A DNA stretch of 64,000 bases from Coccinella septempunctata (lineage: Eukaryota; Arthropoda; Insecta; Coleoptera; Coccinellidae), in contig NC_058198.1 in assembly GCF_907165205.1 (NCBI RefSeq), forward strand, positions 16,469,001 to 16,533,000. The letters are read 5' to 3'. The position numbers were made by a program, and so were the translations under genes. Positions 9,955-20,587 of this stretch are shown here, piece by piece. Every line of letters begins with the position of its first letter. The stretch's first letter is position 1. A model generated the notes under the pieces. The model had not been told where the DNA came from and did no database searches. It saw only the letters and a list, made by a program, of their open reading frames with translations.

Positions 9955-11951
9955 AAATAACTTGATATTAGTCCGAAAGTCACACTAAAACATTTGTAAG
10001 GCCTCACTATCTCCAAAATTTAAGACGAAAATCGGAAATTATATTCACGCCCAGTACGAAAAGAAGATATTAAAAAAAAAATAACCAATGCAAGTGACAT
10101 TCAGTAAAGTGAAAATAAAATATCGCCAAAATAATGTCGAAATTAGACATAGTCAAACTTATGCAAGTTTTTGGCCGTCCAACTTCATTTGCTGTTTAGA
10201 TTAGATATTTTATGATTTCTATGCTGATCCGGCTATCGAAAATATTCAAAATGATTTTGAAAAGGCCGTTTTATAGAAAAAAGTTTTATTTTGAGATGCT
10301 GGGGTTCGAACATAAATCGATAATTAATTGCAATATTTCCGAAAAATGCATCAACAATCAAATATCTTATTTCAAAATACTTCAAAGTTCATGCTATACA
10401 ATTCCTTGTTTTCGCAGGTAGTAATTATGACCAAATCGGTCCGTTGCGGGCGGAAACGTTGAGGGATGGTTTATTGTATTGGTTATACTGTACCTGTGCT
10501 ATTCTGTACCTGTCACCTAGTCAAAGTAACAAATATTTTACTGTATACTTCAATACGTCAATGGTTTTGAATAGGTTTTTTTTGCTTATCAAGAAATAGT
10601 AGTCCCGTAGATCAGTTATGGCACTTTTTTGGTTTCCATGATATTGTTCTGGTTTTTTTTACAGATAAATCTCCTTTGTATTTGTCAAGAGAAATGAGAT
10701 TTCGATAATTAAGTATGAACGTTGACTTCTATTCTATCTGTCTATTATATTCGTCAATGTAAACTGTTCTTTGTTTCAGGCTCAGGTAATTTCTTTGAAA
10801 TTAATTCATTTTAATGAAACATCCTCTACACATCCATATAGCTCATGGAAAACTTCGAAAAACCGAATAAAAAAGTTACTTTTTTCCGTCATGAATTTCT
10901 TAAAATGGATTGCTGAAATTTATTAGAGAAAATAACGAAAAATTTTGGTTGCAGTAGCCTTTTTCTTGAGGTTGAAACTGGAATAATAATATTCGCGAGA
11001 GTACTGAAGCTGGCATATGGAATAATGAGAAAACAATATGAAAAATTACGGTGCGTAGCGTAGCGTTAGATCTATGACGCCATTATAACTAGTGAAACTG
11101 AAAAGAGCAAATTTTTCCAATTATCTGTAGGATATAAATAGTAGATGAATCCCTAAAACAATGTTCTTGTATGACAAAAAAAGCAGGATTGGAAATTATC
11201 CTGGTTATAGTGAACCAATGTCTCAATAAATGAGAGGATGAAATAACTCAAAACAAACGAAATTAATTCAGGAACATAATACACATTGATATAAAAGTGG
11301 ACAAACAAATCAACAGTTGTTGGTTTTCTTATATCTGAGTTGATTTCGTTTATTTATCGCTCTTATTCGAAGGCTCACTTATTTGATATCCTCCTACTTA
11401 ATTTTTACTGATAATTAATATATCTGGTCATATTTTGAAGTTTTAATTTTTTTTATACCGTACTTGGAACGGGACCTAACGTTGTCTTTTGAGTACACCT
11501 AACAATTTTTAATTTTTTTTCAAACCTAATGTTTCATTTAGAATACACTCTATATCATAAATGATTCATTATATCAGACTTGCACTCTGAATTCATACAT
11601 AACCTATTGCTTGATCGCAGGTCAAGAAGCGTTCAGTGGATTTTTTTTTGCATAGTACTTGAAACAGTACTAACTGTTAACTTTTATGATTCCCTATCAA
11701 TTTTTATTTGTTTTAAAAATTAATGTTTCATTAAGAATATGCTGTAAATTCAAATATCAGACTTGCACTCCAATATTATGAATTTTCTATTTCTTGATCG
11801 CAGGTCAAGGAGCGTTCAGTCTTTTACGCATAGAACTTAAAACAGTACTGTTGTCTTTTCTCTACATCTAACAATTTTCAATTTTTTTCGAAGTTAATAT
11901 TTCATTTTGAATATAGAGCGCGGGCTGGAGTTACAAATCCTACAAAAGTTT

Positions 11952-12461
11952 TCATTTTATAGGTTCCTCCTTCTTCCTAAAAATCTCAATGTAGTCATTC
12001 ACATTGAAAAGTTTGATATTTTGATCTTCTCTTCTTCTAATAGATGTCATATTCAGAATCTCCTTCAGAATGAAAGACCTCGTCAAGCGTTTTGTCAAAT
12101 TTCCGTTCGATACATACTGCTTTTTTTCTCCAACATCGTAATTTATTTTCTTCACGACTTTTTGGCTATGTTCATCTTGATTACCTTCTCTTCTTGCAGC
12201 GTGAGTGTCGGATTTTTTCTGCGGAACTTTTCCTCTTTTTCGTTCTCCTACATGTAACTTCAGAAAATTCCTGATTTGAACTGTTCTCCTCAAGTCAATT
12301 TGTTTAGACTTCAATTTTTCCAATCCCATTCTCAATATCTTCTTTCTGTCCATCTCGTCTTCCACAATGAAAAAAATATTTAAGTATAAAACGATAAAAT
12401 TCGATAGTATCAAAGTTAAAAAATGTAAACCACAACACAATATTTGCAGCACGAAGCACAT
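11952..12461 (-). CDS. Array gene, U2 copy
   Basis: A 169-residue intact copy of the array gene, with the same start, hydrophobic leader and stop position as the U1 copy. Differences include Ser to Leu at the end of the leader, Asn-Tyr for Asn-Ser before DVGEKK, Asn-Leu-Thr for Asn-Leu-Arg, and KEEPIK at the C-terminus. Several of these are shared only with the U3 copy, grouping U2 with U3. Function unknown, as for U1. Confidence 0.6.
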   Translation of the reverse strand: MCFVLQILCCGLHFLTLILSNFIVLYLNIFFIVEDEMDRKKILRMGLEKLKSKQIDLRRTVQIRNFLKLHVGERKRGKVPQKKSDTHAARREGNQDEHSQKVVKKINYDVGEKKQYVSNGNLTKRLTRSFILKEILNMTSIRRREDQNIKLFNVNDYIEIFRKKEEPIK

Positions 12462-12465
12462 TCAC

Positions 12466-12538
12466 AACTGAATACTTTGTACATCTACTCCGCTGTTATA
12501 TAGCCCCTCTACCATCCCTCCCTAGCACCCCACCACCC
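12466..12538 (-). promoter_or_regulatory. Array gene promoter, U2
   Basis: Same arrangement as U1: TATATAA at 12496-12502 on the minus strand, a TCAGTT initiator, and the four-G-run block at 12516-12538, all conserved. Confidence 0.6.
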
Positions 12539-13328
12539 AATTGCCCGTTCCGTCGTCTGATTCGATATTAGATTGCTGTGACTTAAAATTTCTATGGAAT
12601 CAACGTATTACATTCGTTCAATTTAACTGTCACACGTCGGACTGTTTGTTGATTTGTCCTTAACTTCCTATGACCAATTTTAAAGTGTTACTTTTATTAG
12701 TTGTATGATGAGCCTTGAGTAAGGAACAAAATAGTTCCGAAACGTTGGCGAATTCATAAGAGATTGTTTTTCAAGCTGTCCAAATTCCTGCGATATATTA
12801 CTTATTGTGTTCAATCCATTATTTATGATACCTAAAAAGAACATATAAAATGTTTTGTTATTTTGTGATACTCGAGCCTAACACTAAAAATACCTAAAAT
12901 TATAGAGTGTTTTATATAATTATGAGTTTATGAAACATATGCGAATTTAAATGATAATTGTCCAGAGTATTTTTCTTACAGAAAGAATATACTATATTAC
13001 TGTTTATTTTTTCAAACGTTTCTGATATTATGAAATGATAAAATATCAACAATTGAAAAGTATGAGTTATCGATACAGATAATAACTATCTGGATAAGCA
13101 AGTATTGAAGCGCATTAGTATTTCAATTCTTAAGTTTGTTTCAAATCTCGCTGCTCCAAACAATATTTCAAAATTAATAATTTCTAGAGAATTCTTTTTC
13201 ATCATTTACATTCACGTTGTAGATGGTATACACGTTTTTCCTGAGGAAATAAAAACTATAGAAAGAATGTCCCTGAATAGATTTAACGACTCTGATGTAT
13301 ATGCAGAAATCCATGTAGGTTCCTATAT

Positions 13329-14037
13329 ATGTATACTCGTTAAAATGATTGTTTGCAAAAACGTAGAAATATTCGATATGCACTCTGTTTACGGTCTTTT
13401 TTTCCTGAGATGTTCCCCAGAAACTACAAGAGACCTTATTTGTTAAAGAATTGATCCAAAATCAATCTGTTATTGTGAAATATGGATATGGGAAAAAGTT
13501 TCTTGCGGAACAATTTTTAGGGGTGGTTTTTTCTAGCACTTTCAATCATAGAGGAACAGCACCAAAAATTTCTAACCCGAATAAAATATAGCTTGATTTC
13601 ATTCTTCTCAGTTTTTCGATTCTCAAGAAAAAAATTAAAAACTGCTTTTCGGGCTGTAACTAAGCAGGGGGGTTCAGAAAAAAATTTTTACATTAAAGGT
13701 CCACCCTATTTTCTGACTAAGAATCACCTCCTTGTTCAACAACAAATAGAGTATTTTTTAAACGAAAACTTGTGTCTTGATCACGCAGGAAACTTGTGTA
13801 TCGATTTCGATCTTTAAATTTGTATTTTGATTATTTATTTATGTAATTGTGAGTATGTCCATTTTGTATTTTGACGAATGCAAACAATTTTCAATTGTTA
13901 AGAATAAATAAAGATTATGATTATGATTAACTTGGTGATTAAATATTATTATGACTTTAGCCTTGCACAAAAAGTCGGAGAAAGCTACTCTCATGGTCAA
14001 CTTTCTTAAGCCATGTACGAGCCTTATAGTCAATATA
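13329..14037 (+). pseudogene. Gene-like segment beside the foldback element, U2
   Basis: This segment is absent from most units. It contains short open stretches in different frames that look protein-like: KMIVCKNVEIFDMHS (fused in frame with a unit ORF), KYGYGKKFLAEQFLGVVFSS, and a C-terminal stretch ending GNLCIDFDL at 13817. Overlapping AATAAA signals follow at 13913-13922. This suggests the last part of a broken gene or an intron-containing 3' end. No family recognised. A 20-bp piece of the R4-like 3' end (GACTTTAGCCTTGC) sits at about 13951-13966. The copy in U3 is at 22915-23621. Confidence 0.4.
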
Positions 14038-15735
14038 CATGTGGTGTGGCGTAATGAATTGATAATATTGAGCCTGGGGGTAGAGGACTCTATGGCGGTT
14101 TAGAAAAATATATTTTACGTTTAGTAAAAGTGCCTTGGTTTTCGAGATATTGGAGATTTTCGAAAATTCAAGAGAATTACACCCTTCGCCACTGGTTCTG
14201 CAGGCAAGACTCCAAATGAAGGAATTTTTTCAAACTGTTTTTTGGATAGTATTCCTGGATAGATGATCTATCGAATGTAATTCATTATTTTTGAGGCGCA
14301 TGAATAGTTCTTCATGAAAAAAAGATCTAACTCAACTTTTCCGTTTCGCTAATTTTTTTTCATAAGTTCCACGTAGCGCGGTGTTAAAAATAATATGATT
14401 ACCTAAAAGCCAATGCAAGAAAAAACATGCCAGTTTCATTGAGATTCCGAAATGGTATAACTCTCTGTATTCTCAGCATTTAATACAAAATAAATTCCTA
14501 TTGCAATCAGTTGAGGCCTAGTTTAATGTAAACAGTGTTTCTAAAATTTTTAGCATCTAAAATGAGAAATGCAATCAGAATGAAGCAATCGTCTATAAGA
14601 AGGTATAGAGCATTTACTGAAGCTCATAATGGCCTCTTAGAGATTCTTTTGTGATATTTAATTCAATGAAACGATACTCATTTTAAAATTGTGGATATCT
14701 ATGCAATAAAGCTATGATTCATTAGAAAGTGTAGACTATAGAGTATGTATAAGAACTCATGGTGGCCAATTTAAGCATCATTTGTGATTTGTGAAACTTT
14801 ATTCAATGAAACGATATTTTAAAATTGTTATTTTTTTCTCGTTTTCTTTTATTATTGAACCCCAACGTTGTGAAATCAATATTTTCAAGTTAATTTCAAG
14901 TTATGCATTAAATTTCAGCATTTTTTTAACAAGGGTCTTGATTCAATGTAATAAAAATTGACTAATTTTCAGCTTTTTTTCTTAATTACAAAGGTGCTAA
15001 AATTCACTTCGTTACTTGAAATTCGCTCAACAACTATTAACTTTATAAAAATAGGGCTTAATAATGAAAGAATACGAGGGAAAAAAACCAATTTTAAAAT
15101 ATTGTTTAATTGAATCGAGTTTTACAAAAAGTGTTCAAATTGTGCATCAGGAGCTGTACTAGATGCTCTACAACTTCTTATGAATAATTGCTTTATTCTT
15201 CTTGCAAGTCTCATTTCAGTTGCTAAAAATTACAGAAATAGGCTCACGTCAAACTCTGCCTTGACTCATTGTAATAGAAATTTATTTTGTATTTAATGCT
15301 GAAAATAGAGTGAGTTATACCATTTCAGAATCTCAGTGAAACAGGCATGTTTTCTCTTGCTTTGGCACTCAGGTAACCATATTATTTTTCACACCACGCT
15401 GGATTGAACTTAGGAAAAAAAATAAGCAAAACGGAAAATTTGAGTTAATTCTTTTATTTATGAAAAACAATTCATGCGCCTCAAAAATAATGATTTACAT
15501 TCCATAGCGCATCTATCCAGGAATACTATCCAAAAAACAGTTTGAAAAAATTCCTTCATTTGGAGTCTTGCCTGCAAAAAGAGTGGCGAAGGGTGTGATT
15601 TTCTTGAATTCTCGAAAATCTCGAATATCTCGAAAACCAAGGCACTTTTACTAAACGTAAAATATATTTTTCTGAACCACCATAGAGTCCTCTACCTGCA
15701 GGCTCCATATTATCCATTCATTACGCCACACCCTG
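14038..15735. mobile_element. Foldback DNA transposon B, U2 copy
   Basis: A 1.7-kb element made almost wholly of two inverted arms of about 850 bp. The right end is GCCACACCCTG and the left end a slightly altered GGTGTGGCGTAATGA. Inner landmarks mirror each other: the TAGAGGACTCTATGG, GTGCCTTGGTTTTCGAGATAT and GGAATTTTTTCAAACTG segments reappear as reverse complements on the right. No transposase frame; non-autonomous. It is flanked by TATA-type sequence. Confidence 0.82.
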
Positions 15736-17070
15736 TATAAGTACAGAATCGTTATTTTTTATTTTCACCCTAATTATACGGAGCACTACTATCTACTTCA
15801 TGAATTTCATTTTCAATGTCTTAACCGGGAAACCGAAAAATTTTGAGTATATAATAATGAATAAATAAATAAATAAATAATTAAATAAATAAATCAATAA
15901 TTAAAATGAAATATTCTCATATTATAAGAGCTAAAAACTTGGTTTCTTAAAAAACGGCATGGATTCCCCATCGAGTAACATGTGACTCTGGTGACATGAC
16001 ATTGAATTTTCCAAGATTTCCAGCTTTCATTATGCTTTAACGATAGAATGGTGCAACATTCAGGAATTGTTGTCGAAGTCATAATGTATTTTAAACAGCA
16101 TATCCACCAAAAAATTCTTTCGTTTCGTACTTTCATCGAAAAAAATTTGTTTAAATGAAAACCTCTATTTTAGTCGAATTATGATCCATCCTATCCTTAT
16201 TATGCCCAAAATTGACAAGGTATTCCTTCATACGGAATATTCTGCTATAGTTTTTCATAATGGGGAATTATACGGAAATAACTTGATATTAGTCCGAAAG
16301 TCACACTAAAACATTTGTAAGGCCTCACTATCTCCAAAATTTAAGACGAAATTCGGAAATTATATTCACGCCCAGTACGAAAAGAAGATATTAAAAAAAA
16401 AACCAATGCAAGTGACATTCAGTAAAGTGAAAATAAAATATTGCCAAAATAATGTCGAAATTAGACATAGTCAAACTTATGCAAGTTTTTGTCCGTCCAA
16501 CTTCATTTGCTGTTTAGATTAGATATTTTATGATTTCTATGCTGATCCGGCTATCGAAAATATTCAAAATGATTTAGAAAAGGCCGTTTTATAGAAGAAA
16601 GTTCTATTTTGAGATGCTGGGGTTCGAACATAAATCGATAATTAATTGCAATATTTCCGAAAAATGCATCAACAATCAAATATCTTATTTCAAAATACTT
16701 CAAAGTTCATGCTATACAATTCCTTGTTTTCGCAGGTAGTAATTATGACCAAATCGGTCCGTTGCGGGCGGAAACGTTGAGGGATGGTTTATTGTATTGG
16801 TTATACTGTACCTGTGTTATTCTGTACCTGTCACCTAGTCAAAGTAACAAATATTTTACTGTATACTTCAAAACGTCAATGGTTTTGAATAGGGTTTTTT
16901 TTGCTTATCAAGAAATAGTAGTCCCGTAGATCAGTTATGGCACTTTTTTGGTTTCCATGATATTGTTCTGGTTTTTTTTACAGATAAATCCACTTTGTAT
17001 TTGTCAAGAGAAATGAGATTTCGATAATTAAGTATGAACGTTGACTTCTATTCTATCTGTCTATTATATT

Positions 17071-17430
17071 TGTGGCGGCGTAGTTGTACCCATGGTAGAG
17101 GAATACTTCATCTCACCATGATGGTACCAAGGGTAGCCAAACGATGGCATCACTGCGCACGACGGTTGCGATCACAGGGTAGATTATACGTCTATTGCGG
17201 TGCAGCATACGCCAAACGATGGCGCCACCGGCGACGCAACACTCTATACCCTCGACGTAACCGGCGTTTATAGCAGGCACAACCTATGCTGCTTCGGCGA
17301 TTGTCGTAGGTAGCTGCTAGGGTTCATTAACCTACCTGATGAGTCCGACCCTAGCAGTGGGACGACACAATCACCCCAAGAGCACGCCATTCTTCAAATG
17401 GCGTGAACTCACCCCAGCACATACCGCCAA
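17071..17430 (+). repeat. 5' LTR of the retrozyme-like element
   Basis: The LTR begins TGTGGCGGCG and ends TACCGCCAA, giving short imperfect inverted termini around TGGCGG. The ribozyme cleavage site falls after LTR position 235. It differs from the 3' LTR at LTR position about 161 (G here, T there), in the AACCTATGC/AAACTACGC segment, and in the ribozyme core. Confidence 0.88.
17299..17372 (+). ncRNA. Type III hammerhead ribozyme, 5' LTR, core mutated
   Basis: All parts are in place. Stem III is GATTG (17299-17303) with CAATC (17368-17372). The cleavage triplet is GUC, with cleavage after 17305. Stem I is GTAGGT with ACCTAC (6 bp). The CTGATGA core is 17336-17342. Stem II is GTCC with GGAC. 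The last core strand reads GACA instead of GAAA (17364-17367); the changed base is A14, which is needed for catalysis, so this copy is probably inactive. Confidence 0.85.
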
Positions 17431-17432
17431 AG

Positions 17433-17450
17433 TGGTGACCCCGACGTGAT
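17433..17450 (+). other. Primer-binding site for tRNA-Trp
   Basis: TGGTGACCCCGACGTGAT starts 2 nt after the 5' LTR. It is the exact complement of the last 15 nt plus CCA of the conserved animal tRNA-Trp. A perfect 18-nt match at this distance is what tRNA-primed reverse transcription requires, and it marks the element as an LTR-type retroelement rather than a satellite. Confidence 0.88.
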
Positions 17451-17516
17451 AAGGGAGGGCCGTCTTAACGACGTATCCCAGAAGGCCAGACCGGTTGAGA
17501 CAATAGCTCGCTCACA

Positions 17517-17693
17517 ATGCACGCTCCCATCTCTGGTATTTCTGACGCTACTCTAGACGCCCTTTCCCATCTTCGTAAACGGCGGTACCCTGCCTACCGT
17601 ATCGCATCGCTTCCCCAGTCAGCGCCGCTGGTGGGGGAGTGTTGTGGCGGCGTAGTTGTACCCATGGTAGAGGAATACTTCATCTCACCATGA
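17517..17693 (+). CDS. Short ORF from internal region into the 3' LTR
   Basis: A 58-codon frame begins at an ATG in the 212-bp internal region (MHAPISGISDATLDAL) and reads through the purine tract into the 3' LTR. It could be a remnant of the end of an autonomous parent's polyprotein, or chance in GC-rich DNA. No family recognised. Confidence 0.25.
   Translation: MHAPISGISDATLDALSHLRKRRYPAYRIASLPQSAPLVGECCGGVVVPMVEEYFISP
17630..17639 (+). promoter_or_regulatory. Polypurine tract of the retrozyme-like element
   Basis: GGTGGGGGAG lies 3 nt before the 3' LTR. It is purine-rich apart from one T and sits where a plus-strand priming tract is expected. Confidence 0.65.
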
Positions 17694-18002
17694 TGGTACC
17701 AAGGGTAGCCAAACGATGGCATCACTGCGCACGACGGTTGCGATCACAGGGTAGATTATACGTCTATTGCGGTGCAGCATACGCCAAACGATGGCGCCAC
17801 CGTCGACGCAACACTCTATACCCTCGACGTAACCGGCGTTTATAGCAGGCACAAACTACGCTGCTTCGGCGATTGTCGTAGGTAGCTGCTAGGGTTCATT
17901 AACCTACCTGATGAGTCCGACCCTAGCAGTGGGACGAAACAATCACCCCAAGAGCACGCCATTCTTCAAATGGCGTGAACTCACCCCAGCACATACCGCC
18001 AA
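17643..18002 (+). repeat. 3' LTR of the retrozyme-like element
   Basis: 360 bp, starting exactly 572 bp after the 5' LTR. It contains the intact ribozyme. Cleavage of a read-through transcript at both ribozymes would release a 572-nt unit (17306-17877). Confidence 0.88.
17871..17944 (+). ncRNA. Type III hammerhead ribozyme, 3' LTR, intact core
   Basis: Same fold as the 5' LTR copy but with the full consensus: GUC cleavage triplet (cleavage after 17877), CTGATGA at 17908-17914, and GAAA at 17936-17939. Stem III has 5 bp, stem I 6 bp and stem II 4 bp. Loop I contains CTGCTAGGGT and loop II its exact complement ACCCTAGCAG, a potential 10-bp loop-loop interaction that could stabilise the active fold or, alternatively, form a competing hairpin. 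Confidence 0.9.
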
Positions 18003-19209
18003 ATATTCGTCAATGTAAACTGTTCTTTGTTTCAGGCTCAGGTAATTTCTTTTGAAATTAATTCATTTTAATGAAACATCCTCTACACATCCATATAGCT
18101 CATGGAAAACTTCGAAAAAACGAATAAAAAAGTTACTTTTTTCCGTCATGAATTTCTTAAAATCGATTGCTGAAATTTATTAGAGAAAATAACGAAAAAT
18201 TTTGGTTGCAGTAGCCTTTTTCTTGAGGTTGAAACTGGAATAATAATATTCGCGAGAGTACTGAAGCTGGCATATGGAATAATGAGAAAACAATATAAAA
18301 AATTTCGGTGCGTAGCGTAGCGTTAGATCTATGACGCCATTATAACTAGTGAAACTGAAAAGAGCAAATTTTTCCAATTATCTGTAGGATATAAATAGTA
18401 GATGAATACCTAAAACAATGTTCTTGAATGACAAAAAAGAGCAGGATTGGAAATTATCCTGGTTATAGTGAACCAATGTCTCAATAAATGAGAGGATGAA
18501 ATAACTCCAAACAAACGAAATTAATTCAGGAACATAATACACATTGATATAAGAGTGGACAAACAAATCAACAGTTGTTGGTTTTCATATATCTGAGTTG
18601 ATTTCGTTTATTTATCGCCCTTATTCGAAGGCTCACTTATTCGATATCCTCCTACTTAATTTTTACTGATAATTAGTATATCTGGTCATATTTTGAAGTT
18701 CTAATTTTTTTTATACCGTACTTGAAACGGGACCTAACGTTGTCTTTTGAGTACACCTAACAATTTTTAATTTTTTTTCAAACCTAATGTTTCATTTAGA
18801 ATACACTCTATATCATAAATGATTCATTATATCAGACTTGCACTCTGAATTCATACATAACCTATTGCTTGATCGCAGGTCAAGAAGCGTTCAGTGGATT
18901 TTTTTTTGCATAGTACTTGAAACAGTACTAACTGTTAACTTTTATGATTCCCTATCAATTTTTATTTGTTTTAAAAATTAATGTTTCATTAAGAATATGC
19001 TGTAAATTCAAATATCAGTCTTGCACTCCAATATTATGAATTTTCTATTTCTTAATCGCAGGTCAAGGAGCGTTCAGTCTTTTACGCATAGAACTTAAAA
19101 CAGTACTGTTGTCTTTTCTCTACATCTAACAATTTTCAATTTTTTTCGAAGTTAATATTTCATTTTGAATATAGAGCGCGGGCTGGAGTTACAAATCCTA
19201 CAAAAGTTT

Positions 19210-19719
19210 TCATTTTATAGGTTCCTCCTTCTTCCTAAAAATCTCAATGTAGTCATTCACATTGAAAAGTTTGATATTTTGATCTTCTCTTCTTCTAATA
19301 GATGTCATATTCAGAATCTCCTTCAGAATGAAAGACCTCGTCAAGCGTTTTGTCAAATTTCCGTTCGATACATACTGCTTTTTTTCTCCAACATCGTAAT
19401 TTATTTTCTTCACGACTTTTTGGCTATGTTCATCTTGATTACCTTCTCTTCTTGCAGCGTGAGTGTCGGATTTTTTCTGCGGAACTTTTCCTCTTTTTCG
19501 TTCTCCTACATGTGACTTCAGAAAATTCCTGATTTGAACTGTTCTCCTCGAGTCAATTTGTTTAGACTTCAATTTTTCCAATCCCATTCTCAATATCTTC
19601 TTTCTGTCCATCTCGTCTTCCACAATGAAAAAAATATTTAAGTATAAAACGATAAAATTCGATAGTATCAAAGTTAAAAAATGTAAACCACAACACAATA
19701 TTTGCAGCACGAAGCACAT
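19210..19719 (-). CDS. Array gene, U3 copy
   Basis: A 169-residue intact copy, nearly identical to the U2 protein (shares the Tyr before DVGEKK, the Thr in NGNLTKR, and KEEPIK). It has Ser instead of Leu before RRTVQ and keeps KSHVG. This supports a recent common origin of U2 and U3. Confidence 0.6.
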   Translation of the reverse strand: MCFVLQILCCGLHFLTLILSNFIVLYLNIFFIVEDEMDRKKILRMGLEKLKSKQIDSRRTVQIRNFLKSHVGERKRGKVPQKKSDTHAARREGNQDEHSQKVVKKINYDVGEKKQYVSNGNLTKRLTRSFILKEILNMTSIRRREDQNIKLFNVNDYIEIFRKKEEPIK

Positions 19720-19723
19720 TCAC

Positions 19724-19796
19724 AACTGAATACTTTGTACATCTACTCCGCTGTTATATAGCCCCTCTACCATCCCTCCCTAGCACCCCACCACCC
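19724..19796 (-). promoter_or_regulatory. Array gene promoter, U3
   Basis: TATATAA at 19754-19760 (minus strand), the initiator, and the four-G-run block at 19774-19796 are all conserved. Confidence 0.6.
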
Positions 19797-20587
19797 AATT
19801 GCCCGTTCCGTCGTCTGATTCGATATTAGATTGCTGTGACTTAAAATTTCTATGGAATCAACGTATTACATTCGTTCAATTTAACTGTCACTCGTCGGAC
19901 TGTTTGTTGATTTATCCTTAACTTCCTATGACCAATTTTAAAGTGTTACTTTTATTAGTTGTATGATGAGCCTTGAGTAAGGAACAAAATAGTTCCGAAA
20001 CGTTGGCGAATTCATAAGAGATTGTTTTTCAAGCTGTCCAAATTCCTGCGATATATTACTTATTGTGTTCAATCCATTATTTATGATACCTAAAAAGAAC
20101 ATATAAAATGTTTTGTTATTTTGTGATACTTGAGCCTAACACTAAAAATACCTAAAATTATAGAGTGTTTTATATAATTATGAGTTTATGAAACATATGC
20201 GAATTTAAATGATAATTGTCCAGAGTATTTTTCTTACAGAAAGAATATACTATATTACTGTTTATTTTTTCAAACGTTTCTGATATTATGAAATGATAAA
20301 ATATCAACAATTGAAAAGTATGAGTTATCGATACAGATAATAACTATCTGGATAAGCAAGTATTGAAGCGCATTAGTATTTCAATTCTTAAGTTTGTTTC
20401 AAATCTCGCTGCTCCAAACAATATTTCAAAATTAATAATTTCTAGAGAATTCTTTTTCATCATTTACATTCACGTTGTAGATGGTATACACGTTTTTCCT
20501 GAGGAAATAAAAACTATAGAAAGAATGTCCCTGAATAGATTTAACGACTCTGATGTATATGCAGAAATCCATGTAGGTTCCTATATA

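Larger units (their letters stand above)
5239..11892. repeat. Array unit U1 (3.9 kb plus a 2.7-kb insertion)
   Basis: Unit boundaries are set arbitrarily at the GTTAATATTTCATTTTG-type motif just 3' of the array gene. U1 holds an intact gene (5297-5806), its promoter, about 600 bp of non-coding flank, the AATA microsatellite at about 6795-6875, a non-LTR insertion at 7252-9954, and the rest of the unit. Stretches 5890-7250 and 9955-11892 contain only unit sequence conserved among copies; I see no convincing gene in them. Its closest relative is U8, which carries the same 2.7-kb insertion. Confidence 0.93.
17071..18002 (+). mobile_element. Retrozyme-like LTR element with hammerhead ribozymes
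   Basis: A 932-bp element: a 360-bp 5' LTR (17071-17430), a 212-bp internal region and a 360-bp 3' LTR (17643-18002). It is flanked by the 5-bp target duplication ATATT (17066-17070 and 18003-18007). The uninserted site (CTATTATATTCGTCAATG) is seen in other units. It has a tRNA-Trp primer-binding site, a G-rich purine tract before the 3' LTR, no enzymes of its own, and a hammerhead ribozyme in each LTR. The two LTRs differ at about five positions. GC content is clearly higher than the surroundings, consistent with foreign origin. This layout is known from plant retrozymes. Mobilisation would have to come from an autonomous LTR element elsewhere (inference). Confidence 0.88.
11893..19150. repeat. 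Array unit U2 (3.9 kb plus foldback and retrozyme-like insertions)
   Basis: U2 contains an intact array gene, the gene-like segment 13329-14037, the foldback element 14038-15735, the AATA microsatellite, and the ribozyme-bearing LTR element 17071-18002. The remaining stretches (12540-13328, 15736-17070 and 18003-19150) are ordinary unit sequence without a convincing gene. It shares the foldback and gene-like segment with U3, and the retrozyme-like insertion site with U7. Confidence 0.92.

Noticed and set aside
17071..18002. Interpretation as a tandem satellite dimer
   Set aside because: The second copy stops exactly at the LTR end, a target duplication flanks the whole, and the spacer begins with a tRNA primer site and ends with a purine tract. 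All of these fit an LTR element rather than a satellite.
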